From assembly GCF_000471905.2 (NCBI RefSeq), contig NW_006497560.1, positions 1,505,678-1,569,677 of the forward strand: DNA of 64,000 nt, written 5' to 3'. This document shows, one piece after another, positions 1-11,870 of the stretch (within the stretch, counting starts at the first letter, position 1; every line of letters starts with the position of its first letter). The position numbers and the translations under genes are program-made. The stretch comes from Amborella trichopoda. Its lineage: Eukaryota > Streptophyta > Magnoliopsida > Amborellales > Amborellaceae. A model generated the notes under the pieces. The model worked only from the letters and a program-made list of their open reading frames with translations, had not been told where the DNA came from and ran no database searches.

Positions 1-767
1 CGTCCGAGGTCGTCGTCGTGCACAACACAATGCTGCGTCCTATGAGACTAAATGGCATGCGTGACTTTGAAGCACCCCAGTTCCCAATGTTCCCAGTTTT
101 CAGGGGACATTCATGCCTCTTCTGTTTCCCCAATAGTCACCCCTCGCCGACGGTCCACCTTCCTGCCACCTTTCTCCTTCCCTGCAATCCTTCAGGTTTC
201 ATGGGAATTCACTCCCGTCCATCGGGAAAATCCTTCCCACCTTCTGCTTTTTGCTAGAGTTAGCGAAAAACCACCGGAAGTCCCCAGAAAAAGCTCCCCT
301 AAGTACCTGCAGATTGCCCTTCTCCCTGATTTCCCACTTCAGCAATTCACCAAAGCTCACCAAAATTTTGCTAAGTTTCTGGTGAACTCAATGCAGCCCC
401 TTCTTCTTCTCCTCCAACAACCAGAGAGCTGACAAAGCCCTCTGAACTCTCTACAACCTCCACTTCGGTAGCTGAACGGTTGAAGCTGCACTCGAACCCC
501 AACAAGGCACCTCTACAAATTCTGCTAAGGCCTCGAGAGACCTTCTTCCTTGCTTAGAAAGCCTCGACACTTGCTGAAAAGTCTTCGCAATCACGTTGCG
601 AAGCTTTGATCCTCCTGAAGCTCACCTAAAAAAGCCCTAAGGACCTGTTTTGGCTAAGAAGTGATCACCGAAAAACCCTCGCCAGAAAGCTTTGGCTCTC
701 TCTCTCTCTAAAATGCTTTCTACTGTTTTACCCTTCGGTAAACCAGTAACCTAGGGTTTCTCCCCAT

Positions 768-774
768 TTTTATA
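768..774 (-). promoter_or_regulatory. Antisense TATA box in spacer of A
   Basis: Read on the minus strand this is TATAAAA followed by a G-rich run. It is followed at 721-748 by a near-perfect inverted repeat (TACTGTTTTAC ... GTAAACCAGTA). The same arrangement occurs in B (39578-39584) and C (59754-59760), always antisense to the element, so I read it as the promoter of the antisense gene. In A that gene would lie left of the window. Confidence 0.5.
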
Positions 775-899
775 CCCCGCAGTACCGCGAACTGCCCCTG
801 ACAAACACATAATGACGCTTCAGTCCCCAGCTCTTGATGGCAATAAGACTAAGCATGGGCGGACCAAGCCCGAGACTCGAAGCATCATCATCGCGTGCC

Positions 900-1110
900 T
901 CGTCAAGACTTGCATCGCATGCCTCATCAGATGGCTAGTATCGAGTGCCTCGACCAGAGACTATCGCTGTGCATCTCGTCCAGAGATTATCGTCATGCGT
1001 CTCGTCTAAAGGTTATCGTCGCGTGTCTTGTCCACAGATCACCGCCGCACGGAACGTCAAGGGTTACTCCCGTGTGCTTCACCAAGGGACTTAATGCATC
1101 ACCTAAACGT
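900..1110 (+). repeat. Degenerate ~26-bp tandem repeat (TATCG-core)
   Basis: About seven diverged units of the type CAGAGACTATCGCTGTGC. They correspond to the cleaner 26-bp array at 39690-39955 in B, and show the array is ancestral to both copies. Confidence 0.6.
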
Positions 1111-1284
1111 ATTGATGAATGTGCCACTCCACACTTGGTGTCATGCAAAGGCCTTGGCACTCCCCTTTAGACCATCGTCTCTCATCCTCAAGAACTTCAT
1201 TCCCTGCATCACAAGCTCAGTCCTCAGGGAGCCCAATCTCCGATGATGGCTTTATTCCCCCATGGAGTCACATCCCCTCACCGC

Positions 1285-1960
1285 TACTATCACGGTTCGT
1301 ATTGCATGACTTTAATCTGCACTGCCACGGTCCGTGATGCATGATTTTAAACTGCACTGCCACGGTCCATGCTGCATAACTTTAAACTGCACTGCCACTG
1401 TCCGCTCTGCATGACCTTAAACTATACTACCATGGTCCATGTTGCATAACCCTAAATTGCACAGCCATAGTCCTTGTCACATGACTCAAAACTGTACGAT
1501 CATGGTCCGAACTATATAACCTTAAACTATAACGGAAGTCCAATTGCACGACCTTAAACTGTAAAGTCCTTATCACATGACTCAAAATTGTACGACCATG
1601 GTCCGAACTATATGAACTTAAACTATAGCGAAGATCTAGTTGCATGACCTTAAACTGCAAAGTCCTTGTCACATGACTCAAAACTGTATAACCATGGTCC
1701 GAACTATATGACCTTAAACTATAGCGAGGGTCTAGTTGCACGACCTTAAACTGCAAAGTCCTTGTCACATAACTTTAAACTTACGACCATGGTCCAACCG
1801 TGTGATGATAAAAGGCTTAACACCATGGTCTAAACTATACGACCCTAAACTGTAGCAGAGATCTAGTTGCATGACCACAAACTGCGTGGTCCTAGTTGTA
1901 TGACTTTAAACTGCATAGCCATGGTTCGAGCTACAAGACCCTAAAACTATAATGTGCAGT
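1285..1960 (+). repeat. 36-bp spacer minisatellite, first block in A
   Basis: Repeated units of 33-37 bp containing CATGACCTTAAACTGC followed by a CCATGGTCC-type segment. Units differ by many substitutions and small indels. The same minisatellite occurs at 2330-2570, 40150-41060, 41500-42000 and, inverted, at 58010-58310 and 58740-59345. Confidence 0.85.
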
Positions 1961-2329
1961 GCGACAAATAGTCCATATGCATAACCCTAACTAGACCCCT
2001 AACGGAGTTAGATGTATGCAAGGGTCGTACTCACTCCGTCATCTCTAGAGAGTTAAGGCCTTTCTTATCCCATCAACCCACGGTGGGGTTCATTTGTGCT
2101 TTGGCCCGTCAGAATTCCATGCACACCAATATTCATTATTCCCGTAGAGTCACACTGACCCTGTTAATCCCCATTGAAGCCTCTCCCGTTTACTACTCCT
2201 CATAGGGTCACCACCTTCATCTACATCTCTTCACATGTGTATAGCTTTAACTATCTTTATCCCCAGGGAGTCAGATTGCTATCCACGTACCTACCCCCCA
2301 TGCAGCCCTACTAACATGGTGATTCGTAC

Positions 2330-2570
2330 TCAATCCATGTTGCATGACCCTAAACTGCATAGCCATTGTCCAAACTGTATGACCTTAAACTATAACAAAG
2401 GTCTAGTTGCACGACCTTAAACTGCACGGTCCTGATTGCATGACTTAAAATTGCATAACCACAGTCCAAGCCATATGACCTTAAACCATACTCCTCGTCC
2501 TGGTCGCATGACGTTAAACTACTTTGCCCAGGTCTAGCAGGAAAGACCTTAAAACTTACCCCCGTTAACT
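2330..2570 (+). repeat. 36-bp spacer minisatellite, second block in A
   Basis: Second block of the CATGACCTTAAACTGC minisatellite. It is separated from the first by about 370 bp of non-repetitive spacer with the phrase CCCCAGGGAGTCA. B repeats this two-block layout (40150-41060 and 41500-42000). Confidence 0.8.
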
Positions 2571-4009
2571 GCACAACCCTTTCACATGCATTTTCGTGCA
2601 CGCTTTCCCTAATTGACCCTTTTGTGTGCGCATACCCTCTTCTTCTCCTCAGACCGACAAAGCAGGTTGATGCACAAATAGTCTCTCAAGGGTGTGGACT
2701 TTGACAAATATTTCTCAAAAATCCATAAATATTGTACTTATCAATTCTCTCGAAGAACAACATTTGGTAAGGCATGCTATTGGAAGGTATTTTTCATCAA
2801 CATAGGTCCACCACTCAATAAAGGCCTAGCAAGTAGTGGAAATTCTGATAGTCTCATAACAACCCCAGAACTAACCAAGATCTTCATGAGGTCTCTCAAG
2901 AGTCTCCTGCCAAGTTTCGTCGCATTCCGACATGTCTAAGCCAGTGCAAACTGAGAAATAATTCTGGTGGGATCAGCCTTGAACACCCTGAAACAGACCC
3001 CTAAAACTAGAGCTACATTTTTAGCATCTCAAATTGCTATGGAACCATCAATATTGGATCCGACATGGCTGAAAACGTCCAGGGGTCAGTTTTAGCTGAA
3101 ATAAACATTTCAGGAAGAAGTTGGAGGCCAAATAATAAAACCGGAGAAGCTGCACGATATTCTCGAGCGGCCAGAACTACACCATTGAAGGGACAATCAT
3201 GATCAATAACTTTCGACACTCATATCTCACTCGTCTTAAGCTAGATCACGCTCAAATTTGATGAGAATGTTCGTCTAGTCAATACGAGCGATTAGATATA
3301 TGGCACACCCCATGACGATACCCGAGCACGAACAAAATCTAGAGAGAAGTTGTAGATTCGTGAAGAAAGTGTAGGAAATTCAGCAGCATTGTGCCTCGCT
3401 CAAGTGGCCAAATCATGGGGCTCGCAATCCCGATCGATGCGAGACTAATTCCATTACGGGCGTAAGGTCTCGAGCCATCTTTGACCCGAACGCCGTACAT
3501 GATTAACGGTCAAATTCTACACATGAAGCCGATGAACATACTATAAATTCTATCGTCGAAATCCTTGATTCCGACCAAAATTCCAAACTTGCAAAATCCT
3601 CGTTTTGCCATGAAATCAAGCTGTGTTTGGTATCCCATGATCGTAGTGGCATGCTCATTGTGATTCAGCGAAGAACACACAGAAAACCATCATGGAACGA
3701 ACACACTATTGATCCAAAGTTTCAAGATCTACTCAAATTACAAGTCACGTGATCGTGTACCAAAAACACGATCCATAGCTCGAAGTTGGTATCAAATTGA
3801 TCGTCATGCCGAGCCCTACAAGAAAACAATCATCTTACAATCAATCAGGCATCAGAACGACCCCAAATCAGCCATGCAAGATCATGCAAGTCCTAGGGAA
3901 AATTTGTCATTTTTCACCGTATTTTTTAATTTCTTTCAATTCAACTTAATCTTAATTTCCAGAAATTAGGGTTACTTTTGATCATCCACCCATGTATGGG
4001 CCACACTTC

Positions 4010-4017
4010 TATATATA
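4010..4017 (+). promoter_or_regulatory. LTR1 TATA box
   Basis: TATATATA in the context TTCTATATATACGTACC. It sits at the same place in the LTR as the TATA boxes of B (28225, 44512) and C (55228, minus strand), so it is the likely core promoter at the U3/R border. Confidence 0.65.
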
Positions 4018-5016
4018 CGTACCATCATTGTACGAGAAAAAAAAAGAGACAGAGGCATACACACACAAGATAGTTTTCACTTAATACAAGTCGCTCTTTC
4101 TTACCATTGTTGTGTCACGCTTAAGAGAGGGAGTGAGGTGAGAGAAAATTTTGATCGATGCCCCTAGGTTTGAGATAAACTTTCTCTCTCTTCTTTTTCT
4201 TATCTTCTTCTCTCTCTCTTCTCCCCTCTCTACTCCCTCTTCTTCATTTGAGTTCCTCGCAGGGGTCATACACGGCAGTGGCAGTGCCGTGCATGCCTCT
4301 CCCTTGGTCTCATAGGGCGCACATGGCGATGGTAGCGTCACGCATGAGTCTCTTTCCCTGTCTACTTGTTTGTTTCTTCCTTCAAGTGAGGTCTGTAGAC
4401 GGCGCTGCCCATCGCCGCCCACAGATGTAGCATTGACATCTCGATGAAGAATCCAAACGGCAAGGTTTCTTGCTACCTGCAGGGGTCTCTCCCTATCGCA
4501 TGTCTAGTGTAGACGACGATACGTATCACCGCTTGCTAAGGACTTTAGTAACACTTATCGCCGTCCGTGAGCCTCCTCCGCATGCCCGGTGCTCATCATC
4601 ATTCTCCCTGCGTCTCGCACCTATCGTCGTGCGACTTAGGAGAAATTATCACAGTGTGCCTCATTATGAGCTAGCACCGTCCACAAGGGATGTGCCATCT
4701 CCTTGCATTGCCCATCACAACGCCTATTGATGTCCGGATTTCCCCTTCTCTTTTCCATCTCGTTCTTTAATGTTCACCTCTTTCTACTCTCATTTGACTG
4801 AGGGTAGACCTAGCCTATCATAGACATGCCGACCTCAGTTTCGAATAGTATTACCGTCGTGCTGGTCTTGAGAACCATGCCCATCTTGCTACCATTTCGA
4901 GTCAGTAATTTTTTGTTGTCATGCTTGTCTCACCCCTATGTCAAGCTCTCTTCTCTTTTCTATCTTTCACAGAACCTTACACTTCATCGCCTTCTCACCT
5001 GAATGTGCATTGCCCT

Positions 5017-5051
5017 AAGACAAGGGTGGGTCCCTTCGACCCACTTGTCTT
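5017..5051 (+). other. Conserved LTR hairpin, copy in LTR1
   Basis: AAGACAAGGGTGGG, a nine-base loop, then CCCACTTGTCTT. The arms pair with one or two bulged G. The same stem is found at 10668-10695, 29575-29608, 45898-45931 and 54048-54082, always 200-360 bp before the LTR end. Confidence 0.65.
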
Positions 5052-5349
5052 ACAAATTAACCATAGAAGTGTTGTGCATAAAAGAAAGAGGATTACAAGT
5101 CAGGGAGGCGATTCCGATCCAGCTCAAGCAGTTGAGGGGCTTTCTTCGTGATCTAATAAGGCTCGCATACGAGCTAGCCCAAGTAAGTCCCAAAACCACC
5201 TAAATTCCTCTCTCATTGGATGGTGTACCTGCTCTTACCCTCGAGCAAGGTTTCGAGAGAGCGATCTCAAATCTCGAGTTCACTAGAAACCCAAGTTACA
5301 TGCCGCCAGATCACCTAGATCCGGAGGGAGAGATCGAGGCACCTAACTA

Positions 5350-5749
5350 GTTGTGTCCCCCATTAGAGAACACAAAAAAAAAAAATCTGACTGATTGGGA
5401 AGAAAGTCCTTAAGCAAGGTCCCCCGACTACCAGACAAGCCAAGATTCTGACCGACTCGATCTACAAGCCCTTAAGCAAGGTCCCCCAGCTATTCGAACC
5501 ATAATACGTCTCACAGGGTGAAGAGTTTAAAAACGTCCCTAAAGTCCCTTCTCCCCTGAAGTCTCCATGAATGGACCTGCGACAAATGCATTCAAACGTC
5601 TGAGTATCCTAGTTACAGCATTGCGTGGATATATCCTCGACGTTCACGTGGTCCTGTGGTTAGGAAGAAAAAAGTAATAAGGCCAAAGGAAATTTTTTGA
5701 ATGTTGTCCTTCTTGCTTCTCTCAGAGCACAACAATCGGTGGGGCAAGC
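5350..5749 (+). mobile_element. Remnant of internal 3' end between LTR1 and LTR2
   Basis: No gene. The right part (about 5510-5749) matches the block just upstream of the B 3' LTR (43050-43207): TCTCCATGAATGGACC, CATTCAAACGTCTGAG, GAATGTTGTCC, ending GGGGCAAG before the LTR start. The left part has a short direct duplication (CCTTAAGCAAGGTCCCCC at 5410-5427 and again at about 5470-5488). Together with LTR1 and LTR2 this reads as LTR, deleted internal region, LTR. Confidence 0.6.
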
Positions 5750-7066
5750 TGTTTGAACACATTTTCTAGCACCTTGGGTCCCCGATGCGGAATAAAAGAG
5801 AAGTCGGTCATTAAAGCCCTGACATACAGTGTAATTTTTTACAGTCACAGAAGTGCCCCATAGTTGGTTAGAATCTTCCTAAGTATTTCAAAAGGCCACC
5901 TACCAAGTTTCATCACAATTTGGCATGTCTAAGGCAGAGCAGACAAAGAAACAGTTTCAGAAACATCAGCAGCTAGCACCTTAAAATGGACCCCATAACT
6001 AGAACTGTATTTTTAGTGTGTCAAATGGCTATGGGACCATCGCCATTAGATTCGGCATAATCGAAAACCCCTAGGGTTCAAGTTTCAATGTAAACAGATG
6101 CTCCATGATAAAGCTATGGGTGAAACATTAAAAAAGGGTAAGTCGCGTGCTATTCCTGTGAGGCCTCCCTGCACCAATCTCCATTAAAGGAGACTGGTTT
6201 GCACAGTCACGAGCAGCAATTTTGGAGACTCATATCTTCCTCGTTACAAGTCAGCTCATGCTTAAATTTTGTGAGCGTGTTCGTCTTGTCACGATGAGCA
6301 TTTTGATATGTAGCACACCCCATGATGTTGCCTGAGCAGAGAGAAAATCTAGAGACAAGTTGGCAATTCATGAAGATAGTTGCAGGAAAATCAACAGTAG
6401 CACGACTCACTCAAGTGGCTGTATCACGGCTCTCACGAATCCGATCGACGAGAAACTATTCCATCGCATGCATAAGGTACGGGGCTACATCTGGTCCGAA
6501 CCCCATGAATGATGAACAGTGAGATTCGACACATGAAGGTGTCGAAGTCACCGCAAATTTCGGTCATCGAAATTCAAATTCGGGCCAAAAACCCAAAGAC
6601 TGTAAATCTTCGTTTGGGCACAAAATCGAGCTGCGTTTGTTGCAACGCGATCGTGATGGCATGTTCAATGTAATTCAATGAAGAAATCAAAGAAAAACAT
6701 TAAGAAATAAGCACAATATCGATCGAAAGTTTTCAAGATTCATACAAATCTCAAGTTGTACGATCATGGCTTTAAAATGTGATATGTGGTTCGAAGTTGG
6801 TATCAAATTAATCGTCATACCGAGCCCAACAAGAATGCAATCATCTTTCGGCCAAACGGGCACCGGAGTAACCCCTAATCATCTATGGAAGATCATGCAC
6901 GTTCTAGGGCAGCAGCAGGGACTGTTTTGAAATTCCATGTATTGTTGGGCATGAGCAAAACTATCATTTTGTAACCATTTTTAGAATTTATTTTAATTCA
7001 AATAAATTGTAATTATCATCAATTAGGTCAGATTTTGGGCATCCTCCCATGTTTTGGGCCTAATTC

Positions 7067-7074
7067 TATAAATA
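7067..7074 (+). promoter_or_regulatory. LTR2 TATA box
   Basis: TATAAATA in the context AATTCTATAAATACATGC, at the LTR position equivalent to the TATA boxes of the other copies. Confidence 0.6.
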
Positions 7075-7204
7075 CATGCTAAACCTAATTGTAAAGGGTT
7101 CCTCTCAAGTTAAAATTTCATGAATAAAAATTTGAGAGTTTTACATTGAGATTGTGGGCATGTCTTGGAGAGAGAGTGAGGAGAGAGAAGAAAAATTTTG
7201 GTAC

Positions 7205-7690
7205 ACCTCGATGAAGGTAACTTTCTCACTCCTCCTCTTTCTCTCTCCTCTCTCACCACTTTCTCTCTCCTCTCTCCTCTTTCTCTCTCCTCTCTCCTCT
7301 TCTCTCTCCTCCTCTCTTCTATTTTTCTCTCCTTTATTTTCTCTATGTTTCTTTCTCTCTCATCTCCTTCTTCTCTTTATTTCTTTCACTCTCCTGTCCT
7401 TCTTCTCTCTATTTCTTTCTATCTCCTCTTCTTCTTCTCTTTATCTTTCTCTCTCTTCCTCTTACTGTTTCTCTCTTCACTCAACACGTACAACAGTCGA
7501 CCATCACCGTGTGCGTCTTTCATCTCCTTCTTTCTTCTTTTTCTTTGGTTCCTTTCTTTACTCATCCCCCTTTCTTTCATAATCCTTCCTCTTTCTTTCC
7601 TAATCTTCTTTCTTCCCTCTCCTTCTCTCTCTTCTTTCTTTCCTTTCTCATTCCTCTCTTACCTAATCTCTCTCTTCTTTTTTTCTTCTA
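7205..7690 (+). repeat. Polypyrimidine (CTCTCCTCTTT)n tract
   Basis: About 490 bp of almost pure C and T, mostly CTCTCCTCTTT-like words. It lies just after a GAAG/GTAACT sequence, as in the other LTRs where a shorter pyrimidine tract follows AAG/GTAAAT. Confidence 0.85.
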
Positions 7691-7939
7691 CGGATACGCA
7701 CAGTGAGCCGAGTCTTAACCTCAGTGGCGAGCCGGGCCACTATCCAAGTTCCTCTAGCCCCATACGATGATGCTCATCGTCGTACACGACATTCCTTCTT
7801 CTAAACTCTGACAAGGATATTGAACTGGATCCCTTCCCGAGTGGCGGGCTGCATCATGTCTGAGTCCCTTTCGACATGCACGGCGATGCCTATCGTTGCC
7901 CATGTCTTCTTCTTTCTCTTCTCTCTCTTGTCTCTATCT

Positions 7940-8880
7940 CCTGTCATAGACGTTGGAACCCATTACTGTTCATGTTCTCTTTCTCTCTCCCTTTCTTGTC
8001 ATGAACAGAGAAAACCTGTCGTCATCCATGTTCTTTTGTTTTCTCTCTCTCCTATCATAGACAGCGGGACTTATCATCGCTCATGTTCTCTCTCTCTCCC
8101 CATCCTGTCATGGACGGTGGAACCTATTATCATCCATGTTCCTTCTTGCTTTCTATCTTTCTCTCTCCTCTGTCATGGACGGTGGAACCCCATCACCGTC
8201 CATGCTTCTGTCTTTTATCTCTCTCCTCTGTCATGGACAGTGGAACCCCATCACCGTCCATACTTCTATCTTTCTTCTATCTCCTCGGTCATGTTGGCAG
8301 AACCCCATCGTCGCCCATGTTTCTTCTTCTCTCTCTCTTGTCATGGACGGTGAAACTCCATCATTGTCCATGTTTTCTTTTTCTCTCTCTCCTGCCATGG
8401 ATGGCAGAACTCCTTCGCCGTCCATGTTTTCTTTTTCTCTCTCCTATAATGGACAGTAGAACCCCATCGTTGTCCATGTTTTTTTCTTCTCTGTCTCTCC
8501 AATCATAGACGACGGAACCCCATTGCCATCCATGTTTTCTTCTTCTCTCTCTCTTGTCATGGACGGTGGAACACCATCACCGTCCATGTTTTATTCTTCT
8601 CTCTCTCTTCTGTCATGGATGATGGAACCCCATCCCCACCCGTGTTTTTTCTTCTCTCTCTCCTATCATGGACGAGAGTACCCCATCGCCGTCTGTATTT
8701 TCTTCTTCTTTTTCTCTCCTATCATGAACGGCAGAACCCCATCGTCGTCCATTTTTTCTTCTTCTTTCTCTGTCCTCTGTCAAGGACAGCAGAACCTCAT
8801 CACCATCCATGCTTTCTTCCCTCTTCCCATCTCTCCTGTCATGGACAGTGGAACTCCATCGTCATCCATGCTTCCCATCT
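7940..8880 (+). repeat. Tandem array of hairpin units in LTR2
   Basis: About 16 units of 50-60 bp. Each has an inverted repeat of the form CATGGACGGTG-(9 nt)-CACCGTCCATG followed by a CT-rich stretch. The unit at 8174-8204 is a perfect 11-bp palindromic arm pair. Other units carry substitutions in one or both arms. Confidence 0.85.
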
Positions 8881-9415
8881 TTCTTCTTTTTTCTATCTCT
8901 TATTCTCTCGCCTCCTCTTTCTTTCTTCTCTTTCTTCTCTTTTCTCTCCTCTCTCTTTATTCTTTCTTCTCTCTCTTCTCTTTTTTCTCTTTCCTCTTCT
9001 CTCTCTTCATTCTCTTTTTCTCTCCTCTCTCTTCATTCTCTCTTCTGTTTCTTCTCTTTTCTCTCTCCTCTCTTTTGTTTATTACTTTTCTTCCTTCTTC
9101 TCTCTTCTGTTTCTTCTCTTTTCACTCTATTCTCTCTTTTATTTCTCTCTCTATCTCGCTCTTCTTTCGTTTCTCCTCTTCTCTGTTCTCTCTTCTCTCT
9201 TCTGATTCTCTTTCACTGGTCTCTCTTCCCTACCTCTATTCTCTCTCTTCTTTCTTCTCACTTTTCTCTCTTTTCTATCTCTCTTCCCTTCTTCTCTTCT
9301 TCTTCTTTTCTCTATTTCTCCTCTTTCCCTCTTCTTTCTCGTTCTTCTCTTCTCTTGTTCTATTCCTCTTTTCTCTTGTCTCTTCACTTCTTCTCCTCAT
9401 TCTTATAACTTCTCG
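8880..9415 (+). repeat. Polypyrimidine (TTCTCTCTTCTCT)n tract
   Basis: About 535 bp of C and T only, with TTCTCTCTTC words and longer near-duplicates of themselves. A related tract follows at 9725-10310. The purine-rich complement gives Lys/Arg/Glu-rich frames that are not genes. Confidence 0.85.
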
Positions 9416-9725
9416 GTGAAACCCCATCGCCGCTCATGCTTCTGTCTTTCTTCTCTCTCTCCTCTACCATGGACAGTGGGACCCTATCGATGTCCATGCT
9501 TCTGTCTTTCTTTTGTCTCCTCTTTCATGGACTGTAGAACCCCATCGTTGTCCATGTTTTCTTCTTTTCCTCTCTTCTGTCATGGACAGTAGAAGCCTAT
9601 CGTTGTCCATCTTTTCTTTTTCTCTATCTCTCCTGTCATGGACGGCAGAACCTCATCGCCATCCATGCTTCCTTCCCTTTCTCTCTTCTCTGTCATGGAC
9701 GGTGAAACCTCATCGTCGTCCATGT
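9415..9725 (+). repeat. Second block of hairpin units in LTR2
   Basis: About five more units of the CATGGACGG...CCGTCCATG type, same unit as at 7940-8880. The intervening CT tract suggests that hairpin array and tract were duplicated together. Confidence 0.75.
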
Positions 9726-10310
9726 TTCTCTTCCCTTCTCTCTTATTTCTTCTCTTTTCTCTCTCTTCTCTCTTCTGTTTCTTTCTTTTCTCTTTTCTTC
9801 TCTCTTATGTTTCTCGTCTTTCTTCTTTTTTCTCTCATCTCTCTTCATTCTCTCTGTTGTTTCTTCTCTTTTCTCTCTCTTCTCTCTTCTGTTTCTTTCT
9901 TTTCTCTCTCTTCTCTCTTCTGTTTCTTTCTTTTCTTCTTTCTTCTCTCTTCTGTTTCTTCTCTTTTCTCTCTATTTTCTCTTATGTTTCTTTCTATCTC
10001 TCTTCTATCGTTTCTCTTCCTCTCTTCTCTCTTTTGATTCTCTTTCACCCGTCCCTCTTCCCCTCCTCTCTTCCGTCTCTTCTTTCTTCTCACTTTACTC
10101 TCTTTCTTTCTTCTCTCCCCTTCTTCTCTTCTTCTTCTTTTCTCTATTTCTCCTCTTTCCCTCTTCTTTCTCATTATTCTCTTCTCTTCTTCTATTCTTA
10201 TTTTCTCTTGTCTCTTCACTTCTTCTCCTCGTTCTTATATCTTCTCGCTCATCTCTTCTCTTTCCCCTTTCTCTTTCATCTCTCTCTTCTTTCTTCTTCC
10301 TCTCTCGTTA
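9725..10310 (+). repeat. Third polypyrimidine tract in LTR2
   Basis: About 585 bp of C and T. It shares long phrases with 8880-9415 (for example TCTTCTTCTTTTCTCTATTT in both), so the two tracts look like copies of one segmental duplication. Confidence 0.8.
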
Positions 10311-10667
10311 AGATTAGCACTGTCATGGTGGTCCCGTCGTTGAGCAGTATTGTTGTCATGCCGGTCTGAGATACCTGCCCGTCTTGCTGCCACGACAAGC
10401 TAGCCATTGTGCCAAGCTGGTCGGTGATTAGTTCTGTCATTGAGTAATAAATCCGTCGTGCCGGTCTGAGTTATCGTACCCGTCTTACTACCACGCCAGG
10501 TCAATCACTATACTGGTCTAGCCACTGTGTCAGTCTAGCCACTTGGTCAAATTCTTCTCTTTCCTTTCCTTTATTTTATTTCTTTCTTCTCTTTTTATCA
10601 CCCCAATCTCTATCCTCTTATTCTTTCCTTCTTCTTTTGAATGTGCACGCTTGTGTGCATTCACCCA

Positions 10668-10695
10668 AAGACAAGGTGGGGTCCCCACTTGTCTT
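10668..10695 (+). other. Conserved LTR hairpin, copy in LTR2
   Basis: AAGACAAGGTGGGG, a short loop, CCACTTGTCTT. It is the tightest version of the hairpin in the window. Although the middle of this LTR has been rebuilt, the stem is kept. Confidence 0.65.
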
Positions 10696-11016
10696 GTAAA
10701 ATTAAACATATGTGTGTGATCATAGAAACAGAAGAGTACATGTCAAGGGAGGCATTTCGATTCAGTTGAAGGACTGTGGGGCTTTCCATCATGATTTAAG
10801 AGGGTGCCCACGTGAGTCAGTCCAAGTGAGTCACAGATCCAGGTGAGGTGTGTCCCACCTCACATTAAACTCCTCTCTCACCGGTTGGTATACCAGCCCT
10901 TGTTTCTTAACAAGGTTCCTGAGAGAGTGATCTCAAGTCCCGAGTTCCCCTTGAAACCCGAGACACGTGCTACTAGGCTATCCTGACGCGGGGGGCGATA
11001 TCGAGGCACCTAACCA

Positions 11017-11870
11017 CTCCCCAATAATAAGAATTATTGTGCTTATCATCAGATGTTGCGTCATTTTCTTCAAGACAGCTTCCATTTTAAGGATCACATC
11101 GAAGCCATGATTCAAACAGAGAGATTCATTTAGAAAGTCTCAGAAAAGCTTTCAAGACTGCAGACACTTTGTATGTGGTCACAGTTAAAGAAGAACAAGT
11201 GTAGACCTTGCAACTAGAGGAGTACCATCTGACCTTCTTCCAGATCTCTTTGCGATGATGGCATTACAAGGGTTGAATACTTCACTCTCATCAAGACAAC
11301 TCAGACATTTGATTCAGGGAACTGAAAAATCTTTGGTGCCCATTCCACCAGGTGTGTGTCCATGAGATTTCTTAGTGTTTAAGTTTCAGGATATTCATAC
11401 AAGAGTCCATAGCTGAAGGACGAATCAATGTAAATGTACCAATCCAAACTCCTGAACCACCCAATCTAATAACCCCTGAAAATGCTACCAATGCACCTTC
11501 TGCTTCTCACAGTAAAGTGGAAGAAGAGAAAGTTCAATCATATGGGTCCAAGAAGACAGGTGAAACAATTGAGGCTTTGCACATGATTATATTGCAAGAG
11601 GAACAGCCTCAGAGTGTCCCCATGGATGAAGTTCCCCCCGACATGTTTCCCATCATCTTTCATATGCTTGTACAACAAGAGATGATTCAGCCGTGCCCAC
11701 CTAAGAAGCCAAAGTATCTGAAAAAAAAGTGTGAGAATTTGTGGTGCCAGTGTCATCAGATGAAGGGACATGACATGTTCCACTGTTGGGGATTCCGAGC
11801 CATCTTAGATGATATTATAAGAAATGGTGAACTGTTAATAGACAACACACCACCTCCATAGCAAAAGGTC
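11017..11870 (+). pseudogene. gag: Element G gag remnant with CHHC zinc knuckle
   Basis: The PBS expected right after the LTR is broken: CTAACC is followed directly by ACTCC, so about nine bases including TTGGCG are lost. Scattered open pieces then follow, and a clear gag C-terminal part at 11517-11861. There the motif C-x2-H-x4-H-x4-C (CQCHQMKGHDMFHC) is encoded at 11745-11786, preceded by ENLW as in element B. This is the RNA-binding knuckle of Tat/Ogre gag. The N-terminal capsid part is too decayed to define a start. Confidence 0.65.

Larger units (their letters stand above)
1..2777 (+). mobile_element. Element A: 3' internal spacer (post-pol region) of a Tat/Ogre-type retrotransposon
   Basis: No sense coding domain is visible. 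Segments match the spacers of B (38560-43207) and, inverted, of C (56511-60400): the block around 350-420, the TATA-containing block at 690-830, the 36-bp minisatellite, and the AACAACATT block just before the LTR at 2778. Order and orientation are the same in all three. In B and C this spacer lies between the antisense gene and the 3' LTR, so here it is the 3' end of an element whose gag-pol lies left of the window. Short open frames here are repeat products. Confidence 0.8.
2778..5349 (+). mobile_element. LTR1 (LTR of element A)
   Basis: The start is set by alignment with the B and C LTRs: the conserved block ends ...GGCATGC and the LTR begins TATTGGAAGGTATTTTTC, a mutated TGTTTGAAG start. 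The end is ...GAGGCACCTAACTA, matching CACCTAACCA at the ends of B, C and LTR2. It contains a TATA box, a pyrimidine tract and the conserved hairpin. At about 2.6 kb it is slightly shorter than the B LTRs (about 3.0 kb). No intact PBS follows, so as seen here it is the 3' LTR of A. Confidence 0.8.
5750..11016 (+). mobile_element. LTR2 (5' LTR of element G), expanded by tandem repeats
   Basis: Starts TGTTTGAACACATTTTC after GGGGCAAG, and ends GAGGCACCTAACCA. The first 1.4 kb and last 0.4 kb align with the other family LTRs. The middle (7200-10310) is replaced by pyrimidine tracts and hairpin-forming repeats, which makes this LTR 5.3 kb instead of about 3 kb. Long Ser/Leu/Phe-rich frames in it are artefacts of the CT repeats. 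It is followed by G gag, so it acts as the 5' LTR of G. Confidence 0.75.

Noticed and set aside
9151..10219. Lys/Arg/Glu-rich frames on the minus strand
   Set aside because: They are complements of the CT tracts and are low-complexity artefacts.
7154..10369. Several long Ser/Leu/Phe-rich open frames (up to about 298 codons)
   Set aside because: They follow the CT-rich tracts and hairpin repeats of LTR2, overlap in all frames and have no domain. Pyrimidine-only DNA contains no stop codons.
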